The position numbers were made by a program, and so were the translations under genes. From CAYGDT01 sp964348745 (GTDB taxonomy: Bacteria > Patescibacteriota > Gracilibacteria > Peribacterales > Peribacteraceae): a stretch of DNA of 64,000 nucleotides. Every line of letters begins with the position of its first letter. The stretch's first letter is position 1. The stretch spans positions 11,329 to 75,328 of the forward strand of contig CAYGDT010000001.1 in assembly GCA_964348745.1 (NCBI GenBank), given 5' to 3'. The notes below the pieces were generated by a model. It was not told the origin of the DNA, made no database searches, and saw only the letters and a program-made list of their open reading frames with translations. Positions 51,984 through 61,491 of this stretch are shown one piece after another.

Positions 51984-53498
51984 ATGTGCGGCATCATGGC
52001 CATCTCCGGCTACCAAGACATCATTCAAGATCTCTACGATGGCATGTTGCTCCTGCAGCACCGTGGGCAGGACGCCGCGGGAATCATCACGTACGATAGA
52101 CAGTTTCATTTGAAGAAAGCCAACGGCATGGTGAGAGATGTCTTTCATTCAAAATCTCTTGCGCGCCTCACCGGAACAATGGGAATAGGACACGTGCGTT
52201 ACCCCACCGCCGGTTGCAGTTCGGAGTTCGAAGCGCAACCATTTTTCGTCAACTCACCTTTTGGCATCGGCATGGCGCATAACGGCAACCTGACCAATTA
52301 TCGAGAGCTCAGCAAAGAGCTTTTGGAAAAATACTTCCGTCATCTGAATACCAATTCCGATTCCGAAATTCTCCTCAATGTCTTTGCGGTAGCTCTCCAT
52401 CACCAGCGCCCCAAAAACCTGACGCCGGATCATATTTTCGGCGCAATGAAAACGGTGTTCCGCAAGTGCAAAGGCGCGTACAGCGCCGTCGCGCTGATCG
52501 GCGGACACGGCATTGTGGGGTTCCGCGATCCTCATGGCATCCGTCCTTTGCAGATCGGTAAGCGCAAGTACGGTATGAAAGAGGAGTACATTATCGCATC
52601 CGAGAACACTGCTTTCAAAGGACTTGATTTCGAATTCGTGCGTGATGTGAATCCCGGCGAAGTCGTGTACGTCGACCGCAAGAACAAACTCCATACGCGG
52701 CAGGTGGTGGAAGGGCAATTAAACCCCTGTATTTTCGAATGGGTCTACCTCGCGGCACCGGACTCCACGATCGACGGAGTGAACGTCTACAAGGCACGGG
52801 TTCGCATGGGTGAGTATCTCGCAGATCAGATCAAGAAATCGGGAATCAAAATTGATTCCGTCGTCCCGATTCCCGATACCGGAAGGCCTTCCGCCACCGG
52901 TCTCGCCGATAAACTCGGCGTGCGTTACCGCGAAGGATTCGTGAAAAACCGTTATATAGGAAGGACATTCATCATGCCCGGTCAGCAGATTCGCAAGCGG
53001 TCACTTCAGTTCAAGCTTCATCCCATCGAACTGGAATTCCGCAATAAAAATGTACTGCTCGTCGACGACTCGATCGTGCGCGGGAACACCAGCAAAAAGA
53101 TTGTCGAAATCGTACGGGATGCCGGAGCAAAGAAGGTGTATTTCGCATCCGCATCTCCACCGATCATCGGGCCGGATCCGTATGGCATCGATCTCCCCAC
53201 CGAAACAGAGTTGATTGCTGCGAACCACAGCATCGAAGAGATACGTAAATATATCGGGGCGGACGGCCTCTTTTACAGTAAGATCGAGGATCTTCACAAG
53301 GCTATCCTGTACGGAAATCCGAAGATCAAACAATTTTCTGAAGGATGTTTCACCAAAAAATATCCAACCAAGGAGATCACGAAGAAAATGCTGATTGAAC
53401 TCGGCAACTGTCGCAATAGTACACGGAATGATGTCGATAGAAGCCACGGCAGCGGCGATGAGGAAGGCGACGGAAGCAAAATGATGTCCCTCGTGTAG
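51984..53498 (+). CDS. purF: Amidophosphoribosyltransferase
   Basis: First committed step of purine synthesis (PRPP + Gln to phosphoribosylamine). 504 aa. Met-Cys start: Cys2 is the glutaminase nucleophile (MCGIMAISGYQD). GHVRYPTAG, NGNLTNYREL and the class II amidotransferase core are present. The phosphoribosyltransferase half has VPIPDTGRPSATG and the PRPP loop VLLVDDSIVRGNT. The C-terminus extends into a Gly/Asp-rich tail. Together with purD 12 nt downstream this is a purine operon, which is notable because many CPR genomes lack the pathway. Confidence 0.96.
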   Translation: MCGIMAISGYQDIIQDLYDGMLLLQHRGQDAAGIITYDRQFHLKKANGMVRDVFHSKSLARLTGTMGIGHVRYPTAGCSSEFEAQPFFVNSPFGIGMAHNGNLTNYRELSKELLEKYFRHLNTNSDSEILLNVFAVALHHQRPKNLTPDHIFGAMKTVFRKCKGAYSAVALIGGHGIVGFRDPHGIRPLQIGKRKYGMKEEYIIASENTAFKGLDFEFVRDVNPGEVVYVDRKNKLHTRQVVEGQLNPCIFEWVYLAAPDSTIDGVNVYKARVRMGEYLADQIKKSGIKIDSVVPIPDTGRPSATGLADKLGVRYREGFVKNRYIGRTFIMPGQQIRKRSLQFKLHPIELEFRNKNVLLVDDSIVRGNTSKKIVEIVRDAGAKKVYFASASPPIIGPDPYGIDLPTETELIAANHSIEEIRKYIGADGLFYSKIEDLHKAILYGNPKIKQFSEGCFTKKYPTKEITKKMLIELGNCRNSTRNDVDRSHGSGDEEGDGSKMMSLV

Positions 53499-53510
53499 GC
53501 ACCCAAACAT

Positions 53511-54833
53511 ATGCGCATCCTCCTCCTCTCCCTTGCAGCCCGAGGCCACGCCGTCGCAGACGCGCTCAGTCGCAGCCCGCAAAACCCCGAGATTATTTCC
53601 ATTGTTCCATCCCGTAATCCCGGTATCGCGCGCATTGCAACCGAGACGCACATCGCTGATCTTATGGATTTTAAATCCGTACTAGAGATTGCAAAGAAGG
53701 CAAAACCGGATTTCGCATTCATAGCTCCGGATGATCCTATTGGCGCAGGACTCGCAGATGAACTGGAAAAAATCGGCATTCCATCGGTCGCACCCAAGAA
53801 AAGTCTCGCACGCATAGAATCGAGCAAGGGATTCACGCGCGATCTGCTGAAGAAGTACAACATAGATGCATCGCCGGCATACAGAGTATTTACCGAAGCA
53901 GACGCAAAACCGATCCGCTCGTTCATCGACGAATTGCATGGTCAATACGTCGTCAAGTACGACGCGCTGAAAGGTGGAAAGGGAGTCAAAGTCAGCGGAG
54001 AACACCTCGCCTCACCGGAGGAAGGCGTTGCCTATGCACTCGAATGCATCGGCGAGTGCGGGCGCGTCGTTATCGAAGAGAAACTGATCGGGGTGGAGTT
54101 CAGTCTGCTCAGTTTTGTCTCGGGCACACAGGTTGTTCATATGCCGGCCGTGCAGGATCACAAGCGCGCCTTCGAGGGTGACACGGGGCCTAACACCGGC
54201 GGTATGGGGACGTACAGCGATGCTAACCACAGCCTGCCGTTTCTGACCAATGCGGAACTCCACTGCGCAGGTGAGATTAATACTTTGACGGCGCAAGCTC
54301 TGATGGACGAGTGTGGCGAGCCGTTCAAAGGTATTCTCTACGGCGGATTTATCGCAACGAAAAGCGGTGTGAAGGTGATCGAATTCAACGCGCGTTTCGG
54401 CGACCCCGAAGCCCTTAATATCCTGCCGCTTCTTACATCCGACTTCGTCGCAATCTGTCATGGGATTCTCGAAGGAAAACTCACGGACGATCTCGTACAA
54501 TTTGAACATAAGGCAACTGTCTGCAAATATATCACGCCGGACTGCTATCCGGAGAGTAAAGACCGTCGAGGGCAGATTGTAACATTCCCGAAGATCCCCA
54601 AGAACGCACGCTTGTACTACGGTAACGTGAGTGAAGACGAAACGGGAACTCTGCGTCTTGGCGGTTCACGGACGGCTGGCATTGTCGGTATCGGCGACAC
54701 GATCAACGAGGCTGAAATAATCGCACAGACACTCTGCGAGCAAGTCAAAGGACCCGTACGATTCCGCAGTGACATCGGCACGCAAAAACTTATTGAAGAG
54801 CGCCTCCATCTGATGCAATCAATAAGAACGTGA
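53511..54833 (+). CDS. purD: Phosphoribosylamine-glycine ligase
   Basis: Second step of purine synthesis, ATP-dependent. 440 aa, an ATP-grasp enzyme. DFAFIAPDDPIGAGLADEL (family: VGPEAPL), KSLARIESSKGFTRDLLKKYNI, VKYDALKGGKGVKV, GRVVIEEKLIGVEFSLL, DHKRAFEGDTGPNTGGMGTYS and FNARFGDPEAL are visible. The substrate loop PDDP replaces the usual PE.P. It starts 12 nt after purF and overlaps the transporter gene by 4 nt. Confidence 0.94.
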   Translation: MRILLLSLAARGHAVADALSRSPQNPEIISIVPSRNPGIARIATETHIADLMDFKSVLEIAKKAKPDFAFIAPDDPIGAGLADELEKIGIPSVAPKKSLARIESSKGFTRDLLKKYNIDASPAYRVFTEADAKPIRSFIDELHGQYVVKYDALKGGKGVKVSGEHLASPEEGVAYALECIGECGRVVIEEKLIGVEFSLLSFVSGTQVVHMPAVQDHKRAFEGDTGPNTGGMGTYSDANHSLPFLTNAELHCAGEINTLTAQALMDECGEPFKGILYGGFIATKSGVKVIEFNARFGDPEALNILPLLTSDFVAICHGILEGKLTDDLVQFEHKATVCKYITPDCYPESKDRRGQIVTFPKIPKNARLYYGNVSEDETGTLRLGGSRTAGIVGIGDTINEAEIIAQTLCEQVKGPVRFRSDIGTQKLIEERLHLMQSIRT

Positions 54834-56158
54834 TTATGAATGCTCAAAAAGATACTACCCGGCTTCTGATCCCTTTTGTCTACTTTATCGCGGGAGCAAC
54901 CGGCATCGCTTCGGTTGCAACGACATTTTATTATAAAGATGATCTTTTGCTGAGTCCTGCGCAAGTCTCCATCCTCGGTTCAATCTCCATCATTCCGTGG
55001 AGCATCAAGCCGCTCTATGGCTTCTTCTCCGATCGAAAACCCATCTGGGGGTACCGGAGAAAACCATACCTCTTCCTCTCCGGGCTCATGGGTGCAGCAG
55101 GATATTTTTCCATGGCAACATGGGTGCACTCCTATGCGAGCGCGGTGATCGCGGTGCTGCTTTCGGCACTGGGGTTTGCGCTTGCCGACGTCATCGTGGA
55201 CGGTATCGTCGCAGAACGCAGTCGAACGCAAAAGGAAGCAGGAAAGCTCCAAAGCATCTGCCGTGCATCCATCATGACGGGAGCATTGGTCGTTGCTTAT
55301 CTCTCGGGTATCCTCGTCGAATCCATCGGTGCAAGAAACGTATTTTTTATCACCGGAGCTCTGCCGCTTCTTACAAGCTTCCTTGCGATTCTCATTACCG
55401 AAGAAGCAACCGACCACGCACTCTTCTCACTGCGCGAGACATGGTCGAAAATCAGGAGAGCAATGAGCCCCGATCTTCTCTGGGCAATCGCATTTGTCTT
55501 CGTGTGGAGGGCGACGCCATCAAGCGGTGGCGGCTTAAGCTACTTCATGATCGACGAGCTGCATTTCGACGCAGAATTCTTTGGAAGACTGAGTCTGATC
55601 GGAAACTTTATGAGCATTCTCGGCGTACTCATTTTCCGCAAATGGCTGCTCAATCGCTCACTGCGAACGCTCTTTTTTTGGGTCATGATCCTCAGTGTCG
55701 TTCTCAGCCTACCTAGCATGGGCCTCGTCTACGGCTGGTACGAATACCTGCACATGAGTCCCCGTTGGTTTGCATTGGCTGATACGTTTATTTCTTCTCC
55801 GCTCTCGGAAATTGCGTTCCTGCCACTTCTGGTACTTGCCGCGCGGCTCTGCCCCAAAGGAATAGAGGCAACCATGTTTGCATTGCTTGCTTCCATTATG
55901 AATATAGGACTTGCTGTTTCCGATCTCGGTGGTGCATGGCTCCTGACCTTCTTCGATGTGCATCAGGCAATTGGCGACAGTCCTGCAAACTATTCGGGGC
56001 TTCACTGGGTGCTCTGGATTGCGATTCTTTCAAGCCTTCTACCGTGTGTGTTCCTTCGTAAGCTCCCCGAGACACGCGCCGCAGGAGAATTTTCAAGTTC
56101 GTCAAAGCAACAATCGATCGAAGACATACTTGGATCGAGGAAGAAGGACATTCTATGA
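54830..56158 (+). CDS. Folate/biopterin-type (BT1) MFS transporter
   Basis: 442 aa with 12 membrane helices. The family pattern is clear in the second helix-loop: SIIPWSIKPLYGFFSDRKPIWGYRRKPYL, read in two parts. ALADVIVDGIVAERSR (with an Asp pair in the membrane region) and VFVWRATPSSGGGLSYF follow. BT1 members import folates or pterins. Overlap with purD (ATGA-like, 4 nt) and the folD/purF/purD neighbourhood fit uptake of folate for one-carbon transfer. The start is GTG 54830 or ATG 54836. Confidence 0.85.
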   Translation: MIMNAQKDTTRLLIPFVYFIAGATGIASVATTFYYKDDLLLSPAQVSILGSISIIPWSIKPLYGFFSDRKPIWGYRRKPYLFLSGLMGAAGYFSMATWVHSYASAVIAVLLSALGFALADVIVDGIVAERSRTQKEAGKLQSICRASIMTGALVVAYLSGILVESIGARNVFFITGALPLLTSFLAILITEEATDHALFSLRETWSKIRRAMSPDLLWAIAFVFVWRATPSSGGGLSYFMIDELHFDAEFFGRLSLIGNFMSILGVLIFRKWLLNRSLRTLFFWVMILSVVLSLPSMGLVYGWYEYLHMSPRWFALADTFISSPLSEIAFLPLLVLAARLCPKGIEATMFALLASIMNIGLAVSDLGGAWLLTFFDVHQAIGDSPANYSGLHWVLWIAILSSLLPCVFLRKLPETRAAGEFSSSSKQQSIEDILGSRKKDIL

Positions 56159-56159
56159 C

Positions 56160-57227
56160 TTATTGGGAGATTGAAGCAGCAGCCAGCTTCTCCTCCATAT
56201 CCTTTTCACGCAGGGCTTCGATGATTTCCCCGATATCCCCTTCCATGATGTTCGGAAGATTGCTGAAGTTTTGGCCAATCCGGTGATCGGTGACACGATC
56301 TTGCGGGAAGTTATACGTGCGGATCTTCTCACTTCTGTCTCCGTGTCCAATCTGACCGGAACGCAGATCTCCGCGTTCCTTTGCGAGTCGCTCTCGTTCC
56401 GCGGCATAGAGACGTGCTCGAAGGATCCCCATGCCCTTATTCTTGTTTTTCAATTGCGATTTTTCATCTTGGCACGAGACAACAAGACCCGAAGGGATGT
56501 GCGTAATCCGCACAGCGGAATCCGTCGTATTCACCGACTGCCCTCCCGGTCCACTGGAACGAAATACATCGATACGCAGATCTTCTTCTTTGATCTTTAT
56601 GTCTACTTCCTCGGCTTCCGGTAATATTGCAACGGAAGCTGCCGATGTATGAACGCGACCTTTACTCTCTGTCACAGGAATGCGTTGGACACGATGCACG
56701 CCGGACTCGTATTTCAGCATGCCATAGACGCCTGATCCTTCGATTTTGCAGACTGCCTCCTTAATACCGCCGCTATCGGCATCCGCCTTATTCATGAGTT
56801 CAATAGACCAGTCTTTTATCTCAGCGTAGCGCATGTACATGCGCAGAAGCTCCGACGCGAAGAGTGCAGCCTCCTCGCCACCCGTACCGGCACGAACTTC
56901 CAGAATCACACTTTTGTCATCATCGGGATCTTTGGGTACGAGAAATTTCTGCAAGGCTTCTTCTATTGCCGGCAACTTCTGTCGCGCTGCAGTTGCTTCC
57001 TCTTCGGCCATCGCTTTCATCTCCGGATCATCACCCGCTTCTCGCACGAAATCAATCGCTGCCATGCAAGATTCGTACTGCTTCAATAGAAGCAGGAGAG
57101 GCTCCAGATCGGACATTCGCTTGCCAATGCGAGCGATTTCCTTGGGATTTCCGTGAACGAGCGGATCTTGAATTTTGAGCTGCAAATCTGCGTACTCTTT
57201 GGCCAGCGATCGGATTTTTTCAATCAT
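56160..57227 (-). CDS. prfA: Peptide chain release factor 1
   Basis: Terminates translation at UAA and UAG. 355 aa. It has the GGQ motif ([18 protein letters not shown]), the RF1-type recognition region ([18 protein letters not shown]) and the N-terminal helical domain. RF2, needed for UGA, is not in the window but UGA stops are used throughout. Convergent with the BT1 transporter (1-nt gap). Confidence 0.96.
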   Translation of the reverse strand: MIEKIRSLAKEYADLQLKIQDPLVHGNPKEIARIGKRMSDLEPLLLLLKQYESCMAAIDFVREAGDDPEMKAMAEEEATAARQKLPAIEEALQKFLVPKDPDDDKSVILEVRAGTGGEEAALFASELLRMYMRYAEIKDWSIELMNKADADSGGIKEAVCKIEGSGVYGMLKYESGVHRVQRIPVTESKGRVHTSAASVAILPEAEEVDIKIKEEDLRIDVFRSSGPGGQSVNTTDSAVRITHIPSGLVVSCQDEKSQLKNKNKGMGILRARLYAAERERLAKERGDLRSGQIGHGDRSEKIRTYNFPQDRVTDHRIGQNFSNLPNIMEGDIGEIIEALREKDMEEKLAAASISQ

Positions 57228-57273
57228 AGAATGTCATTCACGACAACACTCATTGAGACATCAACGTGTCATG

Positions 57274-58359
57274 CTAGTAGTAATTCCTCTGACTGACGTC
57301 AAACTCGAAACACTGATTCCCTGCACCGTGGTTCCAGAAAATGTCGTATGACTCGTCGCGCACAAAATTAAATGTCGCACAAAGATCAAAACGCAGAGCA
57401 TCCTTCACGATATATTCATAGGGAGATCCTGTTTCAGGATCAACAATCACCGGACGCTGGTATACAGCCTGACTCACGACATCATCGAGGGTTTTCGGAA
57501 GCGGGTTAACAGGCGCCGGTACTACGGCAACAGGCACGGGTGATTTTTGAGAGCTTTCATCGTACACAATGGAAAATATTTCACTTTGAATCCCTCGAAG
57601 ATCCTGCAGTCTGCGTTCATCAAACTTATGGGAACGCTCTTTCGCAGGGGAACCGACAATGAGCGCACCCCACACGATTGCGAGGACTGTAATAGCCGAC
57701 CCTGCGATGAGGAATGTCTTGTTTAAATTGCGAGAAGCCTTCTCCGTACGCTTCAGTGAGAGGAAATAATACGTGAATGTCAGCCCTGCAAGAGCAAAGA
57801 CCACAAAGACCTTCAGGAGGAATCGAATGGAAAGTTCACCGTTGAGCAGAGAAAATATCAACGTAATGACATCGACCATCAGCGTTGAAGCTGCAACAAA
57901 CAGCGTGATGTACGTGAGCCAGCGACGAATACCACTCCATGCTTTTTGCGGATACAGAGCGATATCCTTGTGAATCATACGCGACATCCAAAGAAGCAGC
58001 GGGAACGCCACGATGACAGCGGCCATAGACCACCGAATTCCGGAAAAATCGGCATCGCTCGTGTATGCGTAATCCGTAGCAAGATCAGGAAAGGCTCTGT
58101 TGATATAGTAAAAGAAGAGGATGATGAGACTGATAACCATCGTATACAAAGCTGCAAAACTCAGGAGATGGAGGAATGCTTCGCGGGCGCCACCAACATC
58201 CGGGGGAGTCGGAACCGGCATATCCAAACCCTCAGCAGAGAGTGCCTGTGCTATCTCCTTTTCCTTCCATCCAGACGAAAGAAGAAGCATACGGATCGTA
58301 GAATGATCCATACCCTTCTTTCGAGCGTGCGCTATAAATTGCTGAAGTTGGTCAGTCAT
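57274..58359 (-). CDS. DUF5671 membrane protein
   Basis: About 361 aa. N-terminal SAM/UBA-like helices (LQQFIAHARKKGMDHSTIRMLLLSSGWKEKEIAQAL) are followed by six or more membrane segments. The first of these has the DUF5671 pattern AFLHLLSFAALYTMVISLIILFFYYINRAFPD (in two parts). The C-terminal ~120 residues are exterior and soluble (RRLQDLRGIQSEIFSIV..., PETGSPYEYIV, LCATF). Function unknown. The start at ATG 58359 lies 6 nt after TATCAT (58371-58366); the upstream extension has no support. Confidence 0.8.
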   Translation of the reverse strand: MTDQLQQFIAHARKKGMDHSTIRMLLLSSGWKEKEIAQALSAEGLDMPVPTPPDVGGAREAFLHLLSFAALYTMVISLIILFFYYINRAFPDLATDYAYTSDADFSGIRWSMAAVIVAFPLLLWMSRMIHKDIALYPQKAWSGIRRWLTYITLFVAASTLMVDVITLIFSLLNGELSIRFLLKVFVVFALAGLTFTYYFLSLKRTEKASRNLNKTFLIAGSAITVLAIVWGALIVGSPAKERSHKFDERRLQDLRGIQSEIFSIVYDESSQKSPVPVAVVPAPVNPLPKTLDDVVSQAVYQRPVIVDPETGSPYEYIVKDALRFDLCATFNFVRDESYDIFWNHGAGNQCFEFDVSQRNYY

Positions 58360-58365
58360 TTCTGA

Positions 58366-58371
58366 ATGATA
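58366..58371 (-). promoter_or_regulatory. -10 box of the DUF5671 gene
   Basis: TATCAT on the minus strand, ending 6 nt before ATG 58359. Confidence 0.5.
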
Positions 58372-58410
58372 GTGGTATTCGGGGGATATTGAAAGAAGAA
58401 ATCGGATAAT

Positions 58411-58436
58411 CGAGTACTCGAGTACTCGAGTACTCG
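58411..58436. repeat. (CGAGTACT)n tandem palindromic repeat
   Basis: Three perfect copies of the 8-bp self-complementary unit CGAGTACT plus CG. It lies between the divergent DUF5671 and mnmA promoters and could be a protein-binding site or a replication-slippage product. Confidence 0.75.
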
Positions 58437-58449
58437 CTACTCTGTAGAT

Positions 58450-59541
58450 ATGAAGATACTTGTTGCCATGTCCGGCGGAGTGGATTCCTCTGTTGTTGCG
58501 CATCTTCTGAAAAAACAGGGTCACGATGTTATTGGTGTGCGGTTTACCCTCTGGAGTGATCCGCTGGCACCTCCCCTAGCACACGTACTTCCGAGCAAGT
58601 GTTGCAATGCCCAAACCGTTTCTCGGGCGAATCGTGTAGCAAAAGATCTGGGAATCGATCTGCATATTCTCGATCTTGAAAAAGAATTCAAACGCGATGT
58701 GGTCGACCCATTTATCGATGGATACCGAAAAGGCAAAACACCGAACCCATGTATAACCTGCAACAGAACGGTAAAGTTCGGAAGATTGCTAACGCTCATG
58801 GAAGAACTCGGCTGCGAAAAGCTTGCTACCGGTCACTACGCGCAAGTCGTTACTGAGTATGCGAGTGATGGAAGTGAGACACATACTCTTTTGGAAGCAG
58901 TAGATCTATGCAAGGATCAGAGTTACTACCTCTACGGACTTACCCAGAAGCAGCTCTCCAAAGTGATCTTTCCTCTTGGATCTCTCTACAAACACGATGT
59001 CATCGGACATGCAAAAGACTTTGGCGTTCCGTATAGCGAGGAGAGTTACCGCGAAAGCCAGGACCTATGTTTTTTTCCCGAAAAAGAGCCCGCAGCATTT
59101 CTGAAACGCTATATTTCGGATGCAGCTCCCGGAGCAATTTCATTGGAAGACGGTACAGTTGTGGGAAGGCATGCTGGTCTACCTTTTTACACCATCGGTC
59201 AGCGTAAAGGTTTGCGCATTGGCGGCCTGAAAATACCACTACATGTTACACGCAAAGAAATTAATACGAATACTATTTATGTGGCTCCAAGTGGGGCTGA
59301 TCTAAAATCTAAACTTACTGCCAAAGAGTTGCGTTGGATTTCATGGATTCCTGAATTGAATAAAAATTTTTCGTTTGAAGCGAGGATTCATTCCTTGGGA
59401 AAAAAACATAAAGGGACACTAATTCACAACGGTGATACGCTGGAATTTGGCTTTAATGAGGGCTTGCGTGGAATTGCAGAAGGTCAGTCTATTGTGGTGT
59501 ATCGTGATAAGGAAGTCGTGGGTGGCGGGGTGATTTCCTAA
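58450..59541 (+). CDS. mnmA: tRNA-specific 2-thiouridylase MnmA
   Basis: Makes the 2-thiouridine of the wobble position U34 in tRNA-Lys, Glu and Gln. 363 aa. PP-loop AMSGGVDSSVVAHLLK, the first catalytic Cys in NPCITCNRTVKFG, and the second in ESQDLCFFP. HYAQV, DQSYYLYGL, TIGQRKGLRIGG and the C-terminal beta-barrel are present. The start ATG 58450 is 6 nt after TACTCT. Confidence 0.96.
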   Translation: MKILVAMSGGVDSSVVAHLLKKQGHDVIGVRFTLWSDPLAPPLAHVLPSKCCNAQTVSRANRVAKDLGIDLHILDLEKEFKRDVVDPFIDGYRKGKTPNPCITCNRTVKFGRLLTLMEELGCEKLATGHYAQVVTEYASDGSETHTLLEAVDLCKDQSYYLYGLTQKQLSKVIFPLGSLYKHDVIGHAKDFGVPYSEESYRESQDLCFFPEKEPAAFLKRYISDAAPGAISLEDGTVVGRHAGLPFYTIGQRKGLRIGGLKIPLHVTRKEINTNTIYVAPSGADLKSKLTAKELRWISWIPELNKNFSFEARIHSLGKKHKGTLIHNGDTLEFGFNEGLRGIAEGQSIVVYRDKEVVGGGVIS

Positions 59542-59609
59542 GAGATACAGTTCGTTAGATTTATGGTAGAATACCTCTCCTATGGCTACTCTCAGACTCT
59601 ATTTTCTGC

Positions 59610-59615
59610 TATAAT
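59610..59615 (+). promoter_or_regulatory. -10 box of the second sortase gene
   Basis: Consensus TATAAT, 12 nt before the TTG start at 59628. No clear -35. Confidence 0.5.
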
Positions 59616-59627
59616 ATAAAGATTCCA

Positions 59628-60875
59628 TTGCACGCCCACCAAGACTGGCCAGAGCAAGAAAACCATAGAGCGCATGTCGATGATGCTGGGCATATTTACC
59701 TTGGTGAGAAGGTAGAAAAAGAAATTGAATACGATACGGTTCCACGAAATTCTCCGGTACTTCGACGTAGCGCAGCTCAATGGGAAATAACCGACGATGA
59801 TCCGATGATTCAGGAGATACGGTTTGAACAACCTGGGTTTGACTACTGCGAGCAGCTCATAACGATATTGAAGACCGTGCGCGGCAGTCTGGTTGGAACA
59901 ACGCAAGAATTTCTCTGTGAAGGAAAGCAACAGTACATTCATAGTTTCAGAGGATTTCGTTTTGGCATTCATGATGTGAAAATCGGTGTAGGTAGCGGAC
60001 TTCATCATATTTGGAGTGTGCTTACGCAACCCGTATGGATCATGCGTAACAATAAACAATCAAAAGAATACAAAAGGGGAACTCTCTTTCTATTTGATGT
60101 TGTTCGATTCGGCGGAACGTTCGCCGGTATCTTTGTAGCGCTTTTTGTGAGTTTAAACTATCAGAGCTTCTACGAGATCATCACGCCCTACCTTGATCCT
60201 GTTGAACGCCTTGCAGCGCAAGAGGGAAATGCCGCAGGCATCGACAATACTCTGAAAGAAAAACTATTAAAGAGCCCTCTACTCGCGACCGCTGGAGGAG
60301 ACGAAGGGAATATGCTCAGCTATCTCCCCATGGTAGGTCCGCCGGAAAATCGCTTGATCATTCCAAAGCTCGGACTCAATATTCCGCTGGTTACTCCGTC
60401 GTACTCGTCACTCCTCAAAGAGGATTGGGAAGGCGTGGAAACGGATATTCAGGACGCATTACAACAAGGAGTCGTGCATTACCCTGGCACAGCACGACCC
60501 GGGCAAGCTGGAAATTTCTTCGTCACAGGACACAGTTCATACTATCCGTGGGCAACCGGTAAATTTAAAACAGTGTTTGCTCGTCTGCATGAACTTTCTG
60601 TAGGCGACGAATATTGGGTGTACTACGGTGGAGACAAGCACCGCTATGTCATTCAAGGAAAGAAAGAGGTAAAGCCAAGCGATGTGACGGTTTTGGATCA
60701 ACCCAGTAACAAACGTACGGGTACTCTGATGACCTGCACCCCGATCGGTACGACATTACGCCGTCTCATTCTCGTTGCGCAGGAAATTGATATCGTAACG
60801 GGTATTGCGCTGGAAGTCGGACAACAAGAAACACGCGATACACCTGCGATCCAGCCCGGAGCACTGCCGATATAA
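59628..60875 (+). CDS. Sortase family protein with long cytoplasmic N-terminus
   Basis: 415 aa. About 155 residues precede a single membrane helix (GGTFAGIFVALFVSL, about 160-182). The C-terminal sortase domain has RLIIPKLGLNIPLV, FFVTGHSSYYPW (His near 302) and LMTCTPIGTTLRRL (Cys near 370 and Arg). The N-terminal region (HVDDAGHIYLGEKVEKEIEYDTVPRNSP, split) is charged and not recognised. This is a second sortase distinct from that at 11206-12027. The start is uncertain: TTG 59628 lies 12 nt after a TATAAT. Confidence 0.82.
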   Translation: MHAHQDWPEQENHRAHVDDAGHIYLGEKVEKEIEYDTVPRNSPVLRRSAAQWEITDDDPMIQEIRFEQPGFDYCEQLITILKTVRGSLVGTTQEFLCEGKQQYIHSFRGFRFGIHDVKIGVGSGLHHIWSVLTQPVWIMRNNKQSKEYKRGTLFLFDVVRFGGTFAGIFVALFVSLNYQSFYEIITPYLDPVERLAAQEGNAAGIDNTLKEKLLKSPLLATAGGDEGNMLSYLPMVGPPENRLIIPKLGLNIPLVTPSYSSLLKEDWEGVETDIQDALQQGVVHYPGTARPGQAGNFFVTGHSSYYPWATGKFKTVFARLHELSVGDEYWVYYGGDKHRYVIQGKKEVKPSDVTVLDQPSNKRTGTLMTCTPIGTTLRRLILVAQEIDIVTGIALEVGQQETRDTPAIQPGALPI

Positions 60876-60924
60876 AGAGCTACTTGCCAGCTTCGCTTAA
60901 CGGTCAGGTAGACTACCTGCGGGT

Positions 60925-60952
60925 ACATTGTAGTATAGAATACATACAATGT
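60925..60952. repeat. Inverted repeat ACATTGTA-N12-TACAATGT
   Basis: A perfect 8-bp dyad upstream of tRNA-Leu(UAA). It overlaps -10-like sequences (TAGAAT, TACAAT) and may be part of the tRNA promoter or an operator. A second small hairpin, CAGGTA-GAC-TACCTG (60905-60919), precedes it. Confidence 0.5.
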
Positions 60953-60969
60953 TGATCTTTGTACCTCAT

Positions 60970-61058
60970 GCCGCCGTGGTGAAATGGTAGACACGGGGGA
61001 CTTAAAATCCCCTGACCGATATTAGGTCGTGCTGGTTCGAATCCGGCCGGCGGCACCA
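60970..61058 (+). tRNA. tRNA-Leu (anticodon TAA)
   Basis: An 89-nt class II tRNA. Acceptor GCCGCCG/CGGCGGC pairs perfectly, the anticodon stem GGGGA/TCCCC has loop CTTAAAA (anticodon TAA), a long variable arm is present, T-arm GCTGG-TTCGAAT-CCGGC pairs perfectly, and CCA is encoded. It is followed directly by the 99-bp element. Confidence 0.94.
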
Positions 61059-61154
61059 CGTAAAATCGCGCGCAGCGAAGCGAGCAGCTATTTTACGTGG
61101 GACGTGGCGGCGCAGCCGCTTTACGTCCCTGCGCGCGATCACGTGGCGCTGCCA
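61056..61154 (+). repeat. 99-bp palindromic element fused to tRNA-Leu(UAA), copy B
   Basis: Starts with the CCA of the tRNA. Nested stems: CACGTAAAAT/ATTTTACGTG (61057-61099), GGGACGT/ACGTCCC (61099-61129), inner GCGGC/GCCGC (61107-61119), GCGCGCA/TGCGCGC (61068-61136) and outer CCACGT/ACGTGG (61056-61146). It differs from copy A at five positions. Confidence 0.9.
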
Positions 61155-61199
61155 AATACAGTGAGGCGAGTTTACGTGACTGTTGAGAACACGTTTTGT

Positions 61200-61205
61200 T
61201 ACAAT
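61200..61205 (+). promoter_or_regulatory. Extended -10 of the GIY-YIG gene
   Basis: TGT-TACAAT, ending 7 nt before ATG 61213. Confidence 0.55.
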
Positions 61206-61212
61206 GTGAACT

Positions 61213-61491
61213 ATGCATCACGTTTACCTCATCGAAGGCGAACCAAAAGGCACTTGGTATATCGGTTATACAACAGATTTGAAACGGAGATTAGTGGAGC
61301 ATAATAATCACAAAAACGTTTCCACGTCCAAAGAATCAAAATGGAAGCTCATTTACTGCGAAACCTATGTCAATAAGATGGATGCGCTTGGACGTGAGAA
61401 GTTTCTGAAAAGCGGTTCGGGTTGGAGATTCATGAAAAAACAACTATCTCATTTTCTGACGGAGCGCAGCTCTCCAGGCAATCCAACATAA
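61213..61491 (+). CDS. GIY-YIG domain protein (UvrC-like short family)
   Basis: 92 aa. VYLIEG...TWYIGYTTDLKRRLVEHN contains the GIY-like and YIG motifs with the Arg-containing helix. MDALGREKFLKSGSGWRFMKKQL is the conserved REKxLKSGSG region of the small stand-alone family. Such proteins are predicted endonucleases of unknown cellular role. The 3' end overlaps the convergent membrane-protein gene by 48 nt. Confidence 0.88.
   Translation: MHHVYLIEGEPKGTWYIGYTTDLKRRLVEHNNHKNVSTSKESKWKLIYCETYVNKMDALGREKFLKSGSGWRFMKKQLSHFLTERSSPGNPT

Noticed and set aside
53001..53651. 216-aa minus-strand frame opposite purF/purD
   Set aside because: Overlaps two clear enzymes across their junction and has no motif.
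58411..58436. Tandem CGAGTACT units considered as a CRISPR-like array
   Set aside because: Units are contiguous 8-mers without spacers. No CRISPR array or cas gene is visible in the window.
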